64,000 nucleotides of DNA, from contig JAGFVP010000097.1 of assembly GCA_021031095.1 (NCBI GenBank), forward strand, positions 30,796 to 94,795. The letters are read 5' to 3'. The notes under the pieces are model-generated. The model saw only the letters and a list, made by a program, of their open reading frames with translations, was not told the DNA's origin and did not search any database. Source of the DNA: Bathelium albidoporum. Lineage: Eukaryota; Ascomycota; Dothideomycetes; Trypetheliales; Trypetheliaceae. The position numbers and the translations under genes are program-made. Of this stretch, positions 23,354 through 35,031 are shown piece after piece (position 1 is the stretch's first letter; each line of letters begins with the position of its first letter).

Positions 23354-24816
23354 AAGATGTGATTGGAAGGCAAAAGACCCAGGTGCAGATCTTCCGTGAG
23401 CACTTCCATAACTGCCATGCAGCCGACGGTCAGTACCCGATTGTAACTTGAACGGAGTAATGAAACTGGGAACATGGTCATGAGATACGATCTGTACAAG
23501 AATGAATACAATTCGATGGTTTAGAAAATATTACTTAATGAGAAGTAATGCTTTTGGCCTATTACGGGTTCGCGTTCACGATCGTCGGCGCTAGGCATCA
23601 GCGCCCACGAGGTGGTGTAAGCAATGACTCTCACTAGTGATGACTAAAATAAGGGGAGCGCTGCACAGGCGAAGATGGTGCAACATAAATTTTCAATTGT
23701 GTTTTATTGCATCAGAAGTAAGGATAACCAGTACATCACAGAGATAGACAGCACAAGAAAGCTAATTTCTTTCTAGAATCCGTTTACAGTTCGCTCGTCA
23801 TGTACATGAATACGTTTAGAAAAAATAATGTCGTCAGCGCGAGACTTTGTGAAAGGCAAAAAAATCACAGCTTAATTTGCATAACGTAAAAAAATGCAAT
23901 TAACTTGCCACGTGAAATCGAATTGTTGACAAATACATCCTGGGTAATCTTTTCGTGACCAAGCGAATCGTACATTGCACGTGAGCGACTTTGGTTTTGC
24001 GTTTGAAGTCTTGTTTTACAACCATCGTTTAAGGGCCATTCTTGGTCATCCAGATGGCCGTACCATTCTCCGTCTCTTCGAAGACATCATGGAATTTTGT
24101 GACCAGCTATAACTTCTGCGTCGCAAATTGATAATGCATAAAATTGAGTATATTCGCCATGGTATTATGGCTCCCATGGGTCTGCTTAGATACTGTGAAG
24201 TAGAACTAATACCAGGCACGGATCAATCCAAAAGAGATTCTCTTACTACCCCCGCATTTTCACCGACCTCGTTCCAATGATATAAGGATGTCTTCGGATT
24301 CCACTGTACCAGGGCCAGACGAACTGTGCTTGAGGCTGACGTCTCATCAGTGCTCAAGCGATTCCAAGCTAGACGAGGCCAGCACTTCCCGAGTACACGC
24401 TTCCACCGTTTTCATTCGCCATGTTCCCGGACCGGCCATAATCGTCACTGCTGGTGAACAGAACGAAATCCCAGTTACTGTGTAGCTCTGGCCAGCTGCA
24501 TATGGGAATGATGCCTCGGTAAGGGTTGTCCTGGCATTTGTGTGTACAGTCTCAGATGCAGAGCAAGGGCTGGGGTTGAGTATCAGCCAAACCGAGAAAA
24601 TAGCAGCTTTTGCAGCACAAATGGCTTGATGTAAGCTCCTGGGATGTGCCAGCTGTTCCAGACACAACTCATGAGCTCGAGTTGCAAGGGGCAATGCAAC
24701 GGGCTGCAGGTAGATGAAGCTATTTCTTCTCTAGCGAGCGCATTGTTGGAGAGTCGTTGTTGGTCTTCTCTAAGACCTCTCAAAATTTGTTCGCATGATC
24801 TAGACAGATGAATTCA
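23354..24816. other. 1.46-kb convergent intergenic stretch
   Basis: Between the ends of the HPP and Mtg2 genes. Moderately AT-rich around 23.5-24.2 kb. Two CACGTG hexamers lie at 23909-23914 and 23978-23983, which is odd for a stretch with no promoter facing out of it. A minus-strand frame of about 115 codons (24347-24694) has no convincing domain. No RNA gene seen. Confidence 0.45.
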
Positions 24817-26733
24817 TCAATCAAGTAAACCGACAACCACTTCTTTGATTCTTTCGACGCCTTCCGCTCGAATGGCGCTAATGGGAATGCACTGGATATT
24901 CTTGCGCCATGCATTCTTTCGTTCACTTGGGTGCGGAAGACGGCCTTCTTCAACTGCAGCAAGATACTCTCGCAGCTCCAAAAAGTTTGGGTGCGTGTTG
25001 GGTAGGTCGGCTTTAGTGGCTACGACGAACCAGGGCTTTGTAGATACAGGAGGAAGTGAAAGCTTCGGTAAGGGCCTGCTAGGCGAGCGGGGAAGTAGAA
25101 TTTCTTCCTGGACTGTTCGCTCATCTTCATTGCCATCAGAACCTTCTTCATGCATAGGTGATATGCTTGTTGTGCGACGGTCGACTGGGCTCCACTGGAC
25201 CATTCCTCCTTCTGCGTCTACTCGCTCTTCTGTGTCCAAATTGACTTGCGCGTCCTTTATGGACTCATACTCGCCAACTTCTCTCCATAGACCTTTGAGA
25301 ATGCTCACAGCGTTGCCATTGGACAGATCAATTACGAATGCCATAACCGCGGCTCGTTCGATATGACGAAGAAAACCCAAACCAAGACCTTTATCCAAAT
25401 GGGCATCTTCAATAAGGCCTGGTATATCGGCAACCGTGAAATTGGTGCGCACCTCATGTTGGCCCGTGACATTGAGCTTAGAACGAGCAGTGCTGTTTTC
25501 CACGTAAGCAGGAGGCCTTCCACGATGATCGTCCAGCACGACGGTCCCAATATTGGGTTGCAATGTTGTGAAAGCCCAATCTCCAATCCTCGCACGACTA
25601 TTTGAGATAGCACGAAGTAAGGTACTCTTTCCCGCGTTGGGCAGGCCGACGAGCCCAACGTCGGCAAGAATCTTGAGTTCAAGCTGCAGACTGAGCCGCA
25701 TACCATTGTCTCCTTTTGTGGCAAACTTCGGTCGCGTAATGTCGCGTGTTGCAAAATGAGGATTACCCAAGCCGCCCATGGCACCTGCAGCGAGAAGCAT
25801 GGGCGACGACATGGGTTTGTCCAGATCAAGGCGAATGGGTGCACTCGGCTGTGACATGGTCAAATTAGAGCGACGAGGACGCGGTAGGGCTGGGAAAGAT
25901 GTGGCGGTGAAGGACGACGGGAGAGCTCCAGGATAGAGCAACCATTTGTCGCGGCGCCATTTGTGTTGTTGACTGCCCGTCTGATCACCATCGTTGCCTC
26001 TTGCATCAGCCCCTTTACCTTTGTCCAGGAGGTCCTGTAGCTCCTCTTCTTCGACAGGATCGTAGCGTTGCACTTCTCTAATCACTGTACCAATTGGAAC
26101 AGTGATGAGAACATCATTGCCTCTTTCTCCGCCTTTGGCTTTGCCTTGCCCATTTGCGCCTCTGCCAGCTTTTATCTGCCCTCTTCTTGCCAATTTATGC
26201 AGTGAAGTCTCTCCGCGCACCGCTTGGATGAAGATGTTGCCACCACTTCCTCCATCGCCACCATTTGCAGGTCCGTCTGCGATGTATTTGTCCCTCAAGA
26301 AGGAGATGCACCCATGCCCTCCAGATCCTGCCTCGACCTTGAGAGAGCAATTATCTGTGAATGGCGTCTGGGCAAATGAATCCGGCGAAGGGTTTAACCG
26401 GGATTCTTGGTGATGTTCATCGACTCCGATTTCTGCGTCCGAGGCATGCGAGGTTGAGAGTTGGGTTGATACACCTGCTCTTTGTGCCGCTCTCCCCGCA
26501 TATTGAAGATTGGGTATGTGTAATCGAAGAGCGTGTCGACAAAGCGAAGATTGTATAGGGAGTGGTAGCAAAGCTCTGCAAGGATAGGCACAAACCAACG
26601 ACATGAACTGCAGCCAATTTGCTAACGCGGGTCGCTGAGTATTAAGTCGGTTCGATGAAGCCGAAGAAGGGTTCAATGAACATGGATGACTAAAGCAATC
26701 CCTCACCTGATACTCCGAGGCTCGAGTTATCAT
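24817..26733 (-). CDS. MTG2: Mitochondrial Obg-family GTPase (Mtg2/ObgE-like)
   Basis: A GTPase needed for assembly of the large mitochondrial ribosomal subunit; matches yeast Mtg2 and bacterial ObgE. Single exon, 638 residues. The first 120 residues are Ser/Arg/Leu-rich and suit a mitochondrial presequence. The glycine-rich Obg fold runs from about 125 to 345 (VEAGSGGHGCISFLRDKY, GPANGGDGGSGGNIF, AMGGLGNPHFAT) but is split by roughly 80 extra residues around 225-305. The G domain follows, with G1 GLPNAGKST at 363 and G3 DIPGL at 436. A further low-complexity segment (about 505-560) lies before the later motif ATKAD. Start chosen at the first ATG of the frame. Confidence 0.93.
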   Translation of the reverse strand: MITRASEYQVRDCFSHPCSLNPSSASSNRLNTQRPALANWLQFMSLVCAYPCRALLPLPIQSSLCRHALRLHIPNLQYAGRAAQRAGVSTQLSTSHASDAEIGVDEHHQESRLNPSPDSFAQTPFTDNCSLKVEAGSGGHGCISFLRDKYIADGPANGGDGGSGGNIFIQAVRGETSLHKLARRGQIKAGRGANGQGKAKGGERGNDVLITVPIGTVIREVQRYDPVEEEELQDLLDKGKGADARGNDGDQTGSQQHKWRRDKWLLYPGALPSSFTATSFPALPRPRRSNLTMSQPSAPIRLDLDKPMSSPMLLAAGAMGGLGNPHFATRDITRPKFATKGDNGMRLSLQLELKILADVGLVGLPNAGKSTLLRAISNSRARIGDWAFTTLQPNIGTVVLDDHRGRPPAYVENSTARSKLNVTGQHEVRTNFTVADIPGLIEDAHLDKGLGLGFLRHIERAAVMAFVIDLSNGNAVSILKGLWREVGEYESIKDAQVNLDTEERVDAEGGMVQWSPVDRRTTSISPMHEEGSDGNEDERTVQEEILLPRSPSRPLPKLSLPPVSTKPWFVVATKADLPNTHPNFLELREYLAAVEEGRLPHPSERKNAWRKNIQCIPISAIRAEGVERIKEVVVGLLD

Positions 26734-27051
26734 CTCCTACGAGACGATAGTACTGAGCCACAACAGTACAGCCACCGCAGGTCCGAGCTCAGCATCAGGT
26801 TATGATCCACAGAGTTATTGGGCTAGTTGGTAAAAAGCAATTTGTAGACTGGTCTCTGGCCAATCCCTGCCGTCATCAGATGCAACTCCTTCGCCGCCAA
26901 CCTCGGCCGGGCTTCCACAGTCGCTGCCGATAGCTTGTGTCTGAGGGTATGTATTTCTGCGCATCCAAGGGCGAGTTTGACGGATTGGTCGTTGCAGTAG
27001 CTGTCTTCTATCATCTTCTCGGCTCCTATTAGGGCTTTTTCGTTGTTGAAC
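26734..27051. promoter_or_regulatory. Short divergent promoter, Mtg2 and SDR genes
   Basis: 318 bases between divergent starts at 26733 and 27052. No other feature seen. Confidence 0.5.
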
Positions 27052-28173
27052 ATGTCCGCTGCTGTTCGCACCGTCCGCAAAACCGTGGTCTCCCCCATCG
27101 TGACAGGCCCTTTGCTGTATATTCTTGCTCGCGGGCCTGAATCTCTGCGTCGGCCTCTCCTCACTCTTCTCTCTTCTCCTATCAATGTAGAACGCGCCAA
27201 GTCTCTGTTAAAATGGCTCTTCGCCTTAGGGTTACTGGGCAAAGTCAATGGCTGGCTGAATAGCTGGGCGGAGAATGGATGGCAGTGGTCCGATAACAAG
27301 AAGATATGGAATTGGAACAAGGAAGTCGCCGTTGTTACCGGTGGATCAAACGGCATTGGTGCTGGCATAGTCAAAGGGCTCGCATCAAAAGGCGTCAAGT
27401 GTGTGGTCTTGGACGTAGCAGAGCTGCCCCCGAACATGCAAAACTGTAGGCCCTCTTGGTGACTACCATTCCGTGACTTGCAACCCGATGTACTAAACAC
27501 TCATGCAGACGCCAACATCGACTTCATCAACTGCGACCTCACCTCTTCCACCGCCGTCTCCGCCGCCGCGACCGAAATCCGCAACCGATACGGCAACCCC
27601 AGCATCCTCGTCAACAACGCCGGCATCGCCAACCCCTCCACCATCCTCCAAACCACCCCCGACGCGCTCAAGCGCGTCTTCGCCGTCAACGTCTTCGCCC
27701 ACTACCACACCCTGCACGCCTTCCTGCCCAGCATGATCGCTGCCAACAAGGGCCACGTCGTCACGCTCGCCTCGCTGTCGAGCTTCGTCCCGCCCGCCGG
27801 CCTCGTCCACTACGCCTCCACCAAAGCCGCCGTCATGTCGCTGCACGAGGGCCTGGGCTCGGAGCTGCGGCACCGGTACGGCGCGCGGCGCGTCAAGACG
27901 AGCATCGTGCACCCGACGTACGTGAACACGCGGCTGCTGCACGGGCGCGACAAGGAGCTGCGTGCGAATGGCGGCGTGGTGATCACCCCCGCGCAGGCGT
28001 CGAGCGCGGTCGTGAAGCAGATCTTGAGTGGGCGTGGGGGAAGAGTGATTATTCCGGAGTCGATGGGGGTGGCCAAGATGATAAGGGGGATGCCGACGTG
28101 GGTGCAGGAGCTGATTAGGGATAATGCGAGCGCGCATTTGAAAGGGGCGGAAGAGTTGGTAGCTTCATCATAA
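27052..28173 (+). CDS. Short-chain dehydrogenase/reductase, membrane-anchored (RDH/17-beta-HSD11-like)
   Basis: A classical NAD(P)-dependent SDR, probably acting on lipid or retinoid-like alcohols at the ER or lipid droplets. Exons 27052-27445 and 27509-28173 give 352 residues; the join restores NIDFINCDLT. The first ATG in frame is 27052. Residues 18-65 hold hydrophobic stretches suitable for membrane anchoring. The cofactor motif is TGGSNGIG (96-103), then NNAGI, the catalytic Ser in LASLSSF and YASTK as the active-site Tyr and Lys. Exon 2 is much richer in G and C, with strongly C/G-ending codons up to about 27.96 kb, than exon 1. Related in kind to the genes at 41.1-42.3 and 47.5-48.7 kb. 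Substrate unknown. Confidence 0.9.
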
Positions 28174-29022
28174 CCAGAACAAATAAATGAAAGTGGGCAG
28201 TACAGTGAGCTGGGTCTGGCCTTGGGCGTTGACAATCGTGACTTTACACCAATCTAAATACTTCGATAGAATAGTCGCCAGGGCTTTCCGTATTTAAGGC
28301 AGTTCAAATCTCAAGCTTCACCCGCATTCTTAGGGATTTGACTATTTGTCACCAGCGCGCAGGTCCGCAGGTCCAACTTTCACCTCTAGACGTTGCGTCA
28401 AAGCCCAGCTTGAAATATGCCATGCATAAAACTGTTATGAGGGTACGCAATACCGAAGGCCATGTCGAGAGCGCATAATAAGGTGCGGCTCTTAGCGCAA
28501 ACCGAATCCTCCACCAACAACGGGAAGGAACAAGCTTAATACCTTCGAACGCACCCTTTAATCTCGACCCAACAGCCAGCATGCTGCAACAAGGTTGGAT
28601 GCAAAAGCATTGGTGATATTGCGATCAATGCCGGCGAACAACATCCCCTTGGATGGGCGAAGTGACGTTCCAAAGTTGGAGCAATAGTCAGAATACATTG
28701 TGAGTTATGTACAGTAGAGGTACAGGGGGTATCAGAGCAATATACACAAGAAAAATGAGTAGACAAAGTAAAAGACGCCGACGTGATGCATGCCATGTCC
28801 AAAACGGCAGCCAGAAGATGGCTCTCCAAAACGCCCTTGCTATGCCGTTGAAAGAGCCCAAAACTCCCATCCAGAAAAATCCCAAGCCATGCCTCCAAGA
28901 AACACGCCAGAATTGCAAGAACGCTCATGCAAATAGCGCCCCTACCAAGAACAAAAAACAAGAAATCCAGAAAGGGGGGTACAAGAACTAGAAAAACAGA
29001 AGGTTCATCACCCATCACCCCT
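28174..29022. other. Convergent intergenic stretch
   Basis: 849 bases between the ends of the SDR gene and the Ser/Thr-rich membrane protein gene, likely carrying both 3' ends. A minus-strand open frame of 173 codons (28536-29057) is hydrophobic but overlaps the start of the next gene's 3' end and has no motif. Confidence 0.45.
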
Positions 29023-30888
29023 TCACACATCATGCGTCTCCACCCTCTGATACCCATCCGACCCGAACCACATCTCCTCCCGCCTCCGATGGACCGGCGG
29101 CGGCGGAAATGCCATCAACGGGCTCTGCTCCTCCCACGACCCTCCCGCAAAGCCCACGGAAAGCTCGCCCTCGCCCTCCCCATCGGAGCCGTCCGCCATC
29201 GTCGACACGCTCGCCGCCCGCTCCAGCGCCATCTCGCGCTCGAGCGGATGCAGCGGCCGCGGCTCCGCGCCGTGCGCCTCGAGCACGCGCGTCACCGGCG
29301 ACGGCAGCGACTGCGCGCTCGTCTGGCGGCGCACCACGATCGGCCCGGGACGCGGGGTCCTGCTGCTGGCGTAGTTCTGGTCGGAGGCGTTGCGGTGGTG
29401 GTAGTAACCCGCGGCGGCAGCGGCGGCGCCCGCGCGCTCGACGGCCCAGTCGTGCGCGCTGATGCCGCCGAAGGAGTCGGTGTTCCCCTGGCCGAGGGGC
29501 GCGTCAGCGATGATGGGCGCGCTGGCGAGGTCGATGCTTTCGAAGCTGCTGCGGGGCCCGTCGGCGGGCGGGCGTGGGGCGAGGTTGCTGGCGGAGCCGA
29601 AGGGGGTGTGGGAGCGGACGGGTGGAAGTTGCGGGAGGGAGGAGGACGAGGACGAATGGACGACTTGAGGCATGGGCGGGTCGTAGAGATAGGCTTCTTC
29701 CGGGTAGACCTGGGGGTGGTTTGCAGCAGCGTTGCGCTTACCCATGTAGCGGCGGGCGAAGAAGAGGCCGGCGACAGCGATGATGAGCGCGCCGGAGATG
29801 GAGCCGGCGGAAATGCCTGCGATTGCAGAGTTCGTCAGGCCAGAGCTTGGTGGCTTGGCTATCGGCGAAGGAGGGGCGGTTTGCGACGGTTGGGCGCTGC
29901 TGGGAGTTTGACCAGGGCCAGAGCTGCTTGAAGAGCTCCTTGAAGGACTCCCTGGGGCACTGCTGAAGCTGCCAGCAGAAGAGCTCGAGGGAGAAGAAGG
30001 TTTGGTGGAAAATGATGATGGAGAAGACGAAGAAAACGAAGAAGTAGTTATAGACTGGGCGCTAATTGTGGAATCAGGTGACGATGATGTTGACGGACGT
30101 CTCGGGTGAGTTAAATTAGGATGAGTCGACTGAGAGCGAGCCGAAGAATGGGATGTAGGAGTATGTCCCGTCGAGCTTTCAGTCGCGCTTTTGGAACTAG
30201 GCCCCGTCCCGCTCGTTGGCGTACTTCTTGGTGAGCTCTGCGTTGATTGCGAAAGAACCGAACTCGATAGGTGCGACGCGGAGCTCGTCGTAAGGGTTGT
30301 CGGAAGACCAAGACTGTTCAAACTGACTACTGGAGGTAGAGATGTCACGAGCGGAGGTTGTGATGTCACTAAGGATGGCTCGGAAGTGACAAGACTGGCC
30401 AACGTTGCTACAACCAGGGTCGCCGAAGTTGCGGCCACATATATAGAACTCAACATGGCCGAAGCTTGAGATGAATTGCTTAAACGGCTCCCAGAGGGTC
30501 TCGATATCACCGCAGTCGTCGTCGTCGCTGGCGAATGTTGCGACGCTGGCGACGTGACTTCTGATGCTGCTGGATCGTCCGCAGTAGCAATGAATGCAAT
30601 TGCTGCCGATAGTTCTGCAAGACGAGCCGGTGCTGTTGATCGATTTTGTCCATTTGAAGTCGAGATGTTCGCCGTCAGATGTGCAGAGGTGACTGGTTCC
30701 GATTGAATCGGAAGCGAAAAGGCTGTTGATCTATTGTGCCTTGTAACTGGACACAGTCAGAGATTATGTACCCCCCCCCATCGGAGCAAAACAAAGTCAA
30801 CAAACTCACCTTCAGGATGAAACGCAGCGCAAGAAAAGGAAATCCATGACAACGAAAAGAAAAGGAAAGTGGAGACCTTATACAACAT
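29023..30888 (-). CDS. Ser/Thr-rich single-pass membrane protein (wall-sensor-like)
   Basis: Exon 30888-30810 encodes a clear signal peptide (MLYKVSTFLFFSLSWISF, then SCAAFHPEG). Intron 30809-30747 ends in ctgac plus a cag acceptor, and exon 30746-29023 follows in phase, giving 600 residues. Residues 30-310 are extremely rich in Ser, Thr, Pro and Ala, as in heavily O-mannosylated wall-spanning ectodomains. A single membrane segment (AGISAGSISGALIIAVAGLFF) is followed by basic ARRYMGKR, and the cytosolic tail of about 250 residues is proline- and serine-rich. The plan resembles Mid2/Wsc-type sensors, but no WSC cysteine domain is present. A role in wall sensing is inference from architecture only. 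The intron contains a run of ten G on the coding strand. Confidence 0.78.
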
Positions 30889-31859
30889 GGCATGACAGAC
30901 AACAAGCCAGGTGATATTCTGAGTCAGGAAAACACGACGACAGAAGAGACGAACGCCGCAGAGGATGCAAAAGGCGCTCGGGGGCTGAGCATATTGAAAA
31001 AGCGCCCGGCTGCAGGAATAGCAGTCTTAAGGATAACGTGGGCGCCTGCGCGCGCACGTACGGTGCATTAAAAAAATCTCCATCTTATGGCAGCGCAAGC
31101 GAGATGGAAAATTCTCAGCGACGGCGCGCCTGTTGGACTGTTAGAAGCGTATGACCGGAAAAGGGTGTAGCCCCAACTGGAGGCGGAGCAAAGGTGCCAT
31201 GGTGCTGTAAATAACTCTTCTAGGCCCCAATTGGCCCAGCTAAGGGTCATTGCAGGCCCCCGAGGTAGATGACATGCATGGCTTCGCCCGTGGCCTGCAA
31301 GCCTCGCGCGTCTACGGTCAAATAAAGCTTCTATCCGCTTTCTGTGCCACATCCTTTGCACCTAATCCAAGGAAAAGACAGATTACCCGGACCTCTCAGC
31401 CTTTTCGTACTCATTATGTGTCGGCGTACCCGACGGGCACTGTAATATTCTCCGTGCTCGTAATGAACACCAGCACCAGAGCGACAACGTCAAGCTGTCC
31501 CGCCTGAACGACCCCTGGGAGACTGAACATGTTGCGTGTAATCTAACATTGTGTCTAGATGAGATGCATGCCTAGCCGGCTCGATCCTTCGGTCGCACCC
31601 GGGGCCGCCCCCAAACCCTGAAGCGGCGGCCTGCTGGCTGATGAGGCTCTACGTGCCGTAAGATGTATCACTCCGTTACCTACGTCTTGTCTATTTGTCG
31701 CGTCAAAGTGGGGTATGAAGAGGGAAAAAACCCAAATAGCAGAAAACGCCGCCAGGAGTGGGTCTCCGTGGAGCCATGCGCAGAACCCGCCATCCAAACC
31801 CACACACCCGAAAAATGGATATTTAGGTACCTCGGCAATCTCCCCTGGGAAGTCGCTCA
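30889..31859. other. Intergenic stretch between membrane protein promoter and kinesin 3' end
   Basis: 971 bases; both flanking genes are on the minus strand, so this holds the promoter of the Ser/Thr-rich protein gene and the kinesin terminator. Open frames up to 97 codons have no motif. Confidence 0.45.
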
Positions 31860-34800
31860 TCAGCTGCGCTGGTTGAAGAACCAGCTCGAGCGCTTCGCGT
31901 TGCTGGCCTCCTGCTGCTGCAGCCCCGCCACAGCTGGCACCGCCGCAGGCGCCTCTCCGCCGCCACCGCCGCCGCGCAACGGTTTTGCGATACGCGATCC
32001 TGCGCTGCTGAAGTTGAAGCCAGCGCCGTTGGATGTAGGCGACGCCAAGCCGCGCGTGGACCCGACTTTGGCCGCCTCGAGTCGTTCTTTGACGGCCGTG
32101 AGTTGTGCCTCGAACCTGCGTAAAAATGAGCATCCCACCACTCCAAGGGTACCCCCCATCTATGCGCGGAGGAGATTAGGTACGTACCTGTGATTTGCGG
32201 CCGTCAACTTCTCCTGCGAGTCGCCGAGCAGCGCTTCGAGACTCTGGATGCGCTCGTTCCGAGCGATGAGCTTGCGCTCGGCAATGGCGACTTCCTTCTT
32301 AAGCGAGCTGTTCTGCTCGACAAGCTGCCGCTGCACCACCGTCAGCTGTTCCAGGTTGCGCTCCAGGAACGCCATCTTCTTTTGCTGCGCGCGGTTGTTG
32401 GATGTGCGGAGTACATTATTGTACTGTTCCCTGGTCTCATCCAGCGAGATCTCCAGTTCCACCACCTGTAAAGTGAAGTCAGCTTTGCAAAGAAATGCCT
32501 TCAGATCAAAACCTCCGCTTACCCGCTCGCAGCGATTTTGCAAGTCGCGCATCAAGCTCTTCTTCATAACGTCAAACTCTGCAATCTGCTGCTGCACCGT
32601 CTTGCCTGTTGCGCCGGCTGCTGGAACTCCGCTGATGCCATTCACCCCTGCCTTGACTCGTTGCTGGAGACTTTCCAATTCAGCCCGCATGCGCTGGTTC
32701 TCTTCCGAACTCCGTGCAAGGTCGTCGCGCAGTTCGTCGACCATCTCCAGCTGCACATCTTGCTTATCTGCTAGCGCATTCTGTAGACGTGTCTTGACTT
32801 CTTGTACATCTTCTTCACTCAGGTTCCGTTGCAGCAGCTCTTCATGTTCGCGTTCGACATCAGCCAGCCGCTGCTCAAGAGCCTCCCGCCGTCGTACATG
32901 CGCCTCATCTTGCTCACTCCGCTCGTTGACGGACATTTCTGCTTGCCTGACAATGGTCTGCGTTTGTAATAGCCGGTCCTTGAGCTTCAATATCTCGTCT
33001 GGTGAGACTTGCTCTCCTGCTGCCATCGCCTCGCGTAGCCGCTCTAATCGGTCAATGACTTCCTTTACGCTGCGTTCGTTATCGCTGAAAACTTCGCCTC
33101 CAAGATCGAACCCAGCCATCATCTCAGCCATTCGCTCGGCCTTCTTCCGTTCCTTCTCGTCCAATGCCACCCCGTTTTCTCGCGCGCTCATTCGGGCATC
33201 CAGGAGTTGCTGCTTGATCTCATCAAGCTCTGCTGTGAGCTCCGTGTTCGCCTCTTTGAGCCCGTCCATCGTGATCCCAGCCTCTTTAGTCTCAAAGTTG
33301 ATCTTCTCAATCTGCATCCGGAGGTCGTTGGTTTCGCTGATTAGACGCTCGTTATCCCTGCCAGTTTTGACATTATTTTCCTTGAAACCAGTCAGATCTC
33401 TCTTCGCCTCGTCAAGATTCCGCTCAGCAGCTGCCAGGGCGCTCTCTTTCTCTGCGAGCTGATCCTGCAGCTCGTTTTCGCGGCGCAGAAACTCTTCCTT
33501 TTCATCTCTTTCCAGAGCCGGAGTCCCTGCGCGATCGAGCTCCAGCCGAGATTCTGGTCGACTCGGCGTGTCTGCTCTTCTTGGTTCTTGGAGCTGCCTG
33601 GACGGTGTTTCTGCTCGGGCTGAACGCGCTTCCTGTTTCTGCGCCTGCGATACGTCTTGCGATATGGCCGGTGTCCATCTGTCCTTGGGTACGCTGTCCC
33701 CACTTCGCCATATTTGAACTTCGCCCTCCAAGCTAGAAATGTAATTTTCAAAGGTCGTGACCTGGGTCTGTGCCTTCTTGAGCAGAGCTTTGAGTTCTGC
33801 CGGACTGAGTTCCGCATTGATCTTCGCCTTGTTCTTGATTGCCTTTGCTCTTACGCCAAATCTCAATGTACTGACTGTTTCGGCATCGTTATAGCTACTG
33901 GGCGAGCAATTGATGATGAGGGTTGTTCGCGAGTTACCTCCTAAAGATTCTTGCAGTATTCGCGTAAGCTTGGAGTCACGGTATGGAATGTGAGTCGATT
34001 TGCCGTCAGTCAAGGAGTTGATGACCATGCCCAATGCACTTAAACTCTTATTGATCTTTTTAGCTTCTTCCAGCGTTTGCCCGCTCGCACCAGTCTTGCC
34101 GACCTTTTCGCTACCTGCAAGATCAACCAAAAAGAGCTGTCCGCTTTTCATGGAACCTGTCTCGATGTTTTTCTGTGATACCGTAATGACAAAAATGGAA
34201 TGGGAGCGCGAGGATTCTTGATTCATGTTCGTAGCAGCAACAGCGCGTGCCGCGCCACCTCTTCGCATTACCTCATACACTTCCGCTACACTTCCGACAT
34301 ATATCTCCAAAAGTCCCTTAACGTAAACCCCCCTGTTCTTCTCCTCGTGCACGGGGAGGTTGTCGTTGTGAGGTGCCATCAAATCTCTTATCCGTTCCAT
34401 GTAAATTTCCATGTAGCTTACTCTGACCGTGTATTCAATATTGCCCGGACTCGCCACAATGCCTGCAAATATCTGCTCCACGATTCGCGGAATGATGCCC
34501 TTTGACTCATCGTCGTCGATATCGCCTCCCATCATGGTATATGACTTTCCCGCACCGGTCTGACCATAGGCGAAAACCGTTCCATTGTAGCCATTCAGAA
34601 TATCGTCGACAGTCGGCCGTATCGAGAAATCAAAGATGTCTGTCTGGCGCGATTGCATACCAAAGACTCGGTCGAAGGTGAAGGATCCCGACGCCTCTTG
34701 CGACTATTGGAATGCATGATTAGATTCTTGAGCCCGAGCCGAAAGATCAATCGCTGATGGCTCTGCTGAAATGACTGACTTGGACCTTGCATGTGTCCTC

Positions 34801-35031
34801 AGATTCGAAATCAACAATTGGCTCTCCTCCACTTGCAAGCTCGATCTTGTTCTGCGGCCGAAAGCGCGCCACAACTGTGTTGTTGCCATATCAGCGGGGA
34901 GCTCTTCCTTATTTTCTGCAGCTGTAGTATTTGTCATGTACCTTTTATCGTGTTGTAGCTCCTGCAGAAACATTCGATTAGCGGTGAAGGCCTTTATTAC
35001 ATCCTTCGGAACAGAGAGGTGCTTACGCCAT
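31860..35031 (-). CDS. kinA: Conventional kinesin heavy chain (kinesin-1, fungal KinA/NKIN type)
   Basis: A plus-end-directed microtubule motor for vesicles and nuclei in hyphae. Six coding exons on the minus strand: 35031-35027 (5 bases), 34961-34942 (20 bases), 34874-34780, 34703-32523, 32465-32188 and 32115-31860, all in phase, giving 944 residues (Neurospora kinesin is 928). The first exons were found by restoring the conserved N-terminus (MASYNTIKVVARFRPQNK). Motor marks are the P-loop GQTGAGKSY (87), NQESSRSHS (switch I), LVDLAGSEK (switch II) and HIPYRDSKLTRIL. A short neck is followed by a long coiled coil. The fungal tail block ends in AIAERKLIARNERIQ and the auto-inhibition region. 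The 57-base intron 32522-32466 is in frame and stop-free, but its removal restores CERVVELEISLDE as in other fungi. Confidence 0.95.

Noticed and set aside
24347..24694. Minus-strand frame of 115 codons with a hydrophobic stretch
   Set aside because: Looked like a small secreted protein at first, but the hydrophobic part is not at the N-terminus and no start or splice pattern supports it.
27493..28137. Minus-strand open frame of 214 codons
   Set aside because: Antisense to exon 2 of the SDR gene, starts at a non-ATG codon and is Arg/Gly/Val-rich, as expected from high GC third positions on the other strand.
28536..29057. Minus-strand hydrophobic frame of 173 codons
   Set aside because: Lies in the 3' region of the next gene and has no family resemblance.
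28927..29931. Plus-strand open frame of 334 codons
   Set aside because: Antisense to the tail of the Ser/Thr-rich membrane protein; composition is Arg/Ala/Gly from GC-rich shadow coding.
30771..30780. Run of ten C on the plus strand
   Set aside because: Considered as a structural element; it lies inside a short intron and is probably simple-sequence slippage.
32248..33462. Plus-strand open frame of 404 codons
   Set aside because: Antisense to the kinesin coiled coil; Ser/Arg-rich sequence is the mirror of Glu/Ala/Leu-rich codons.
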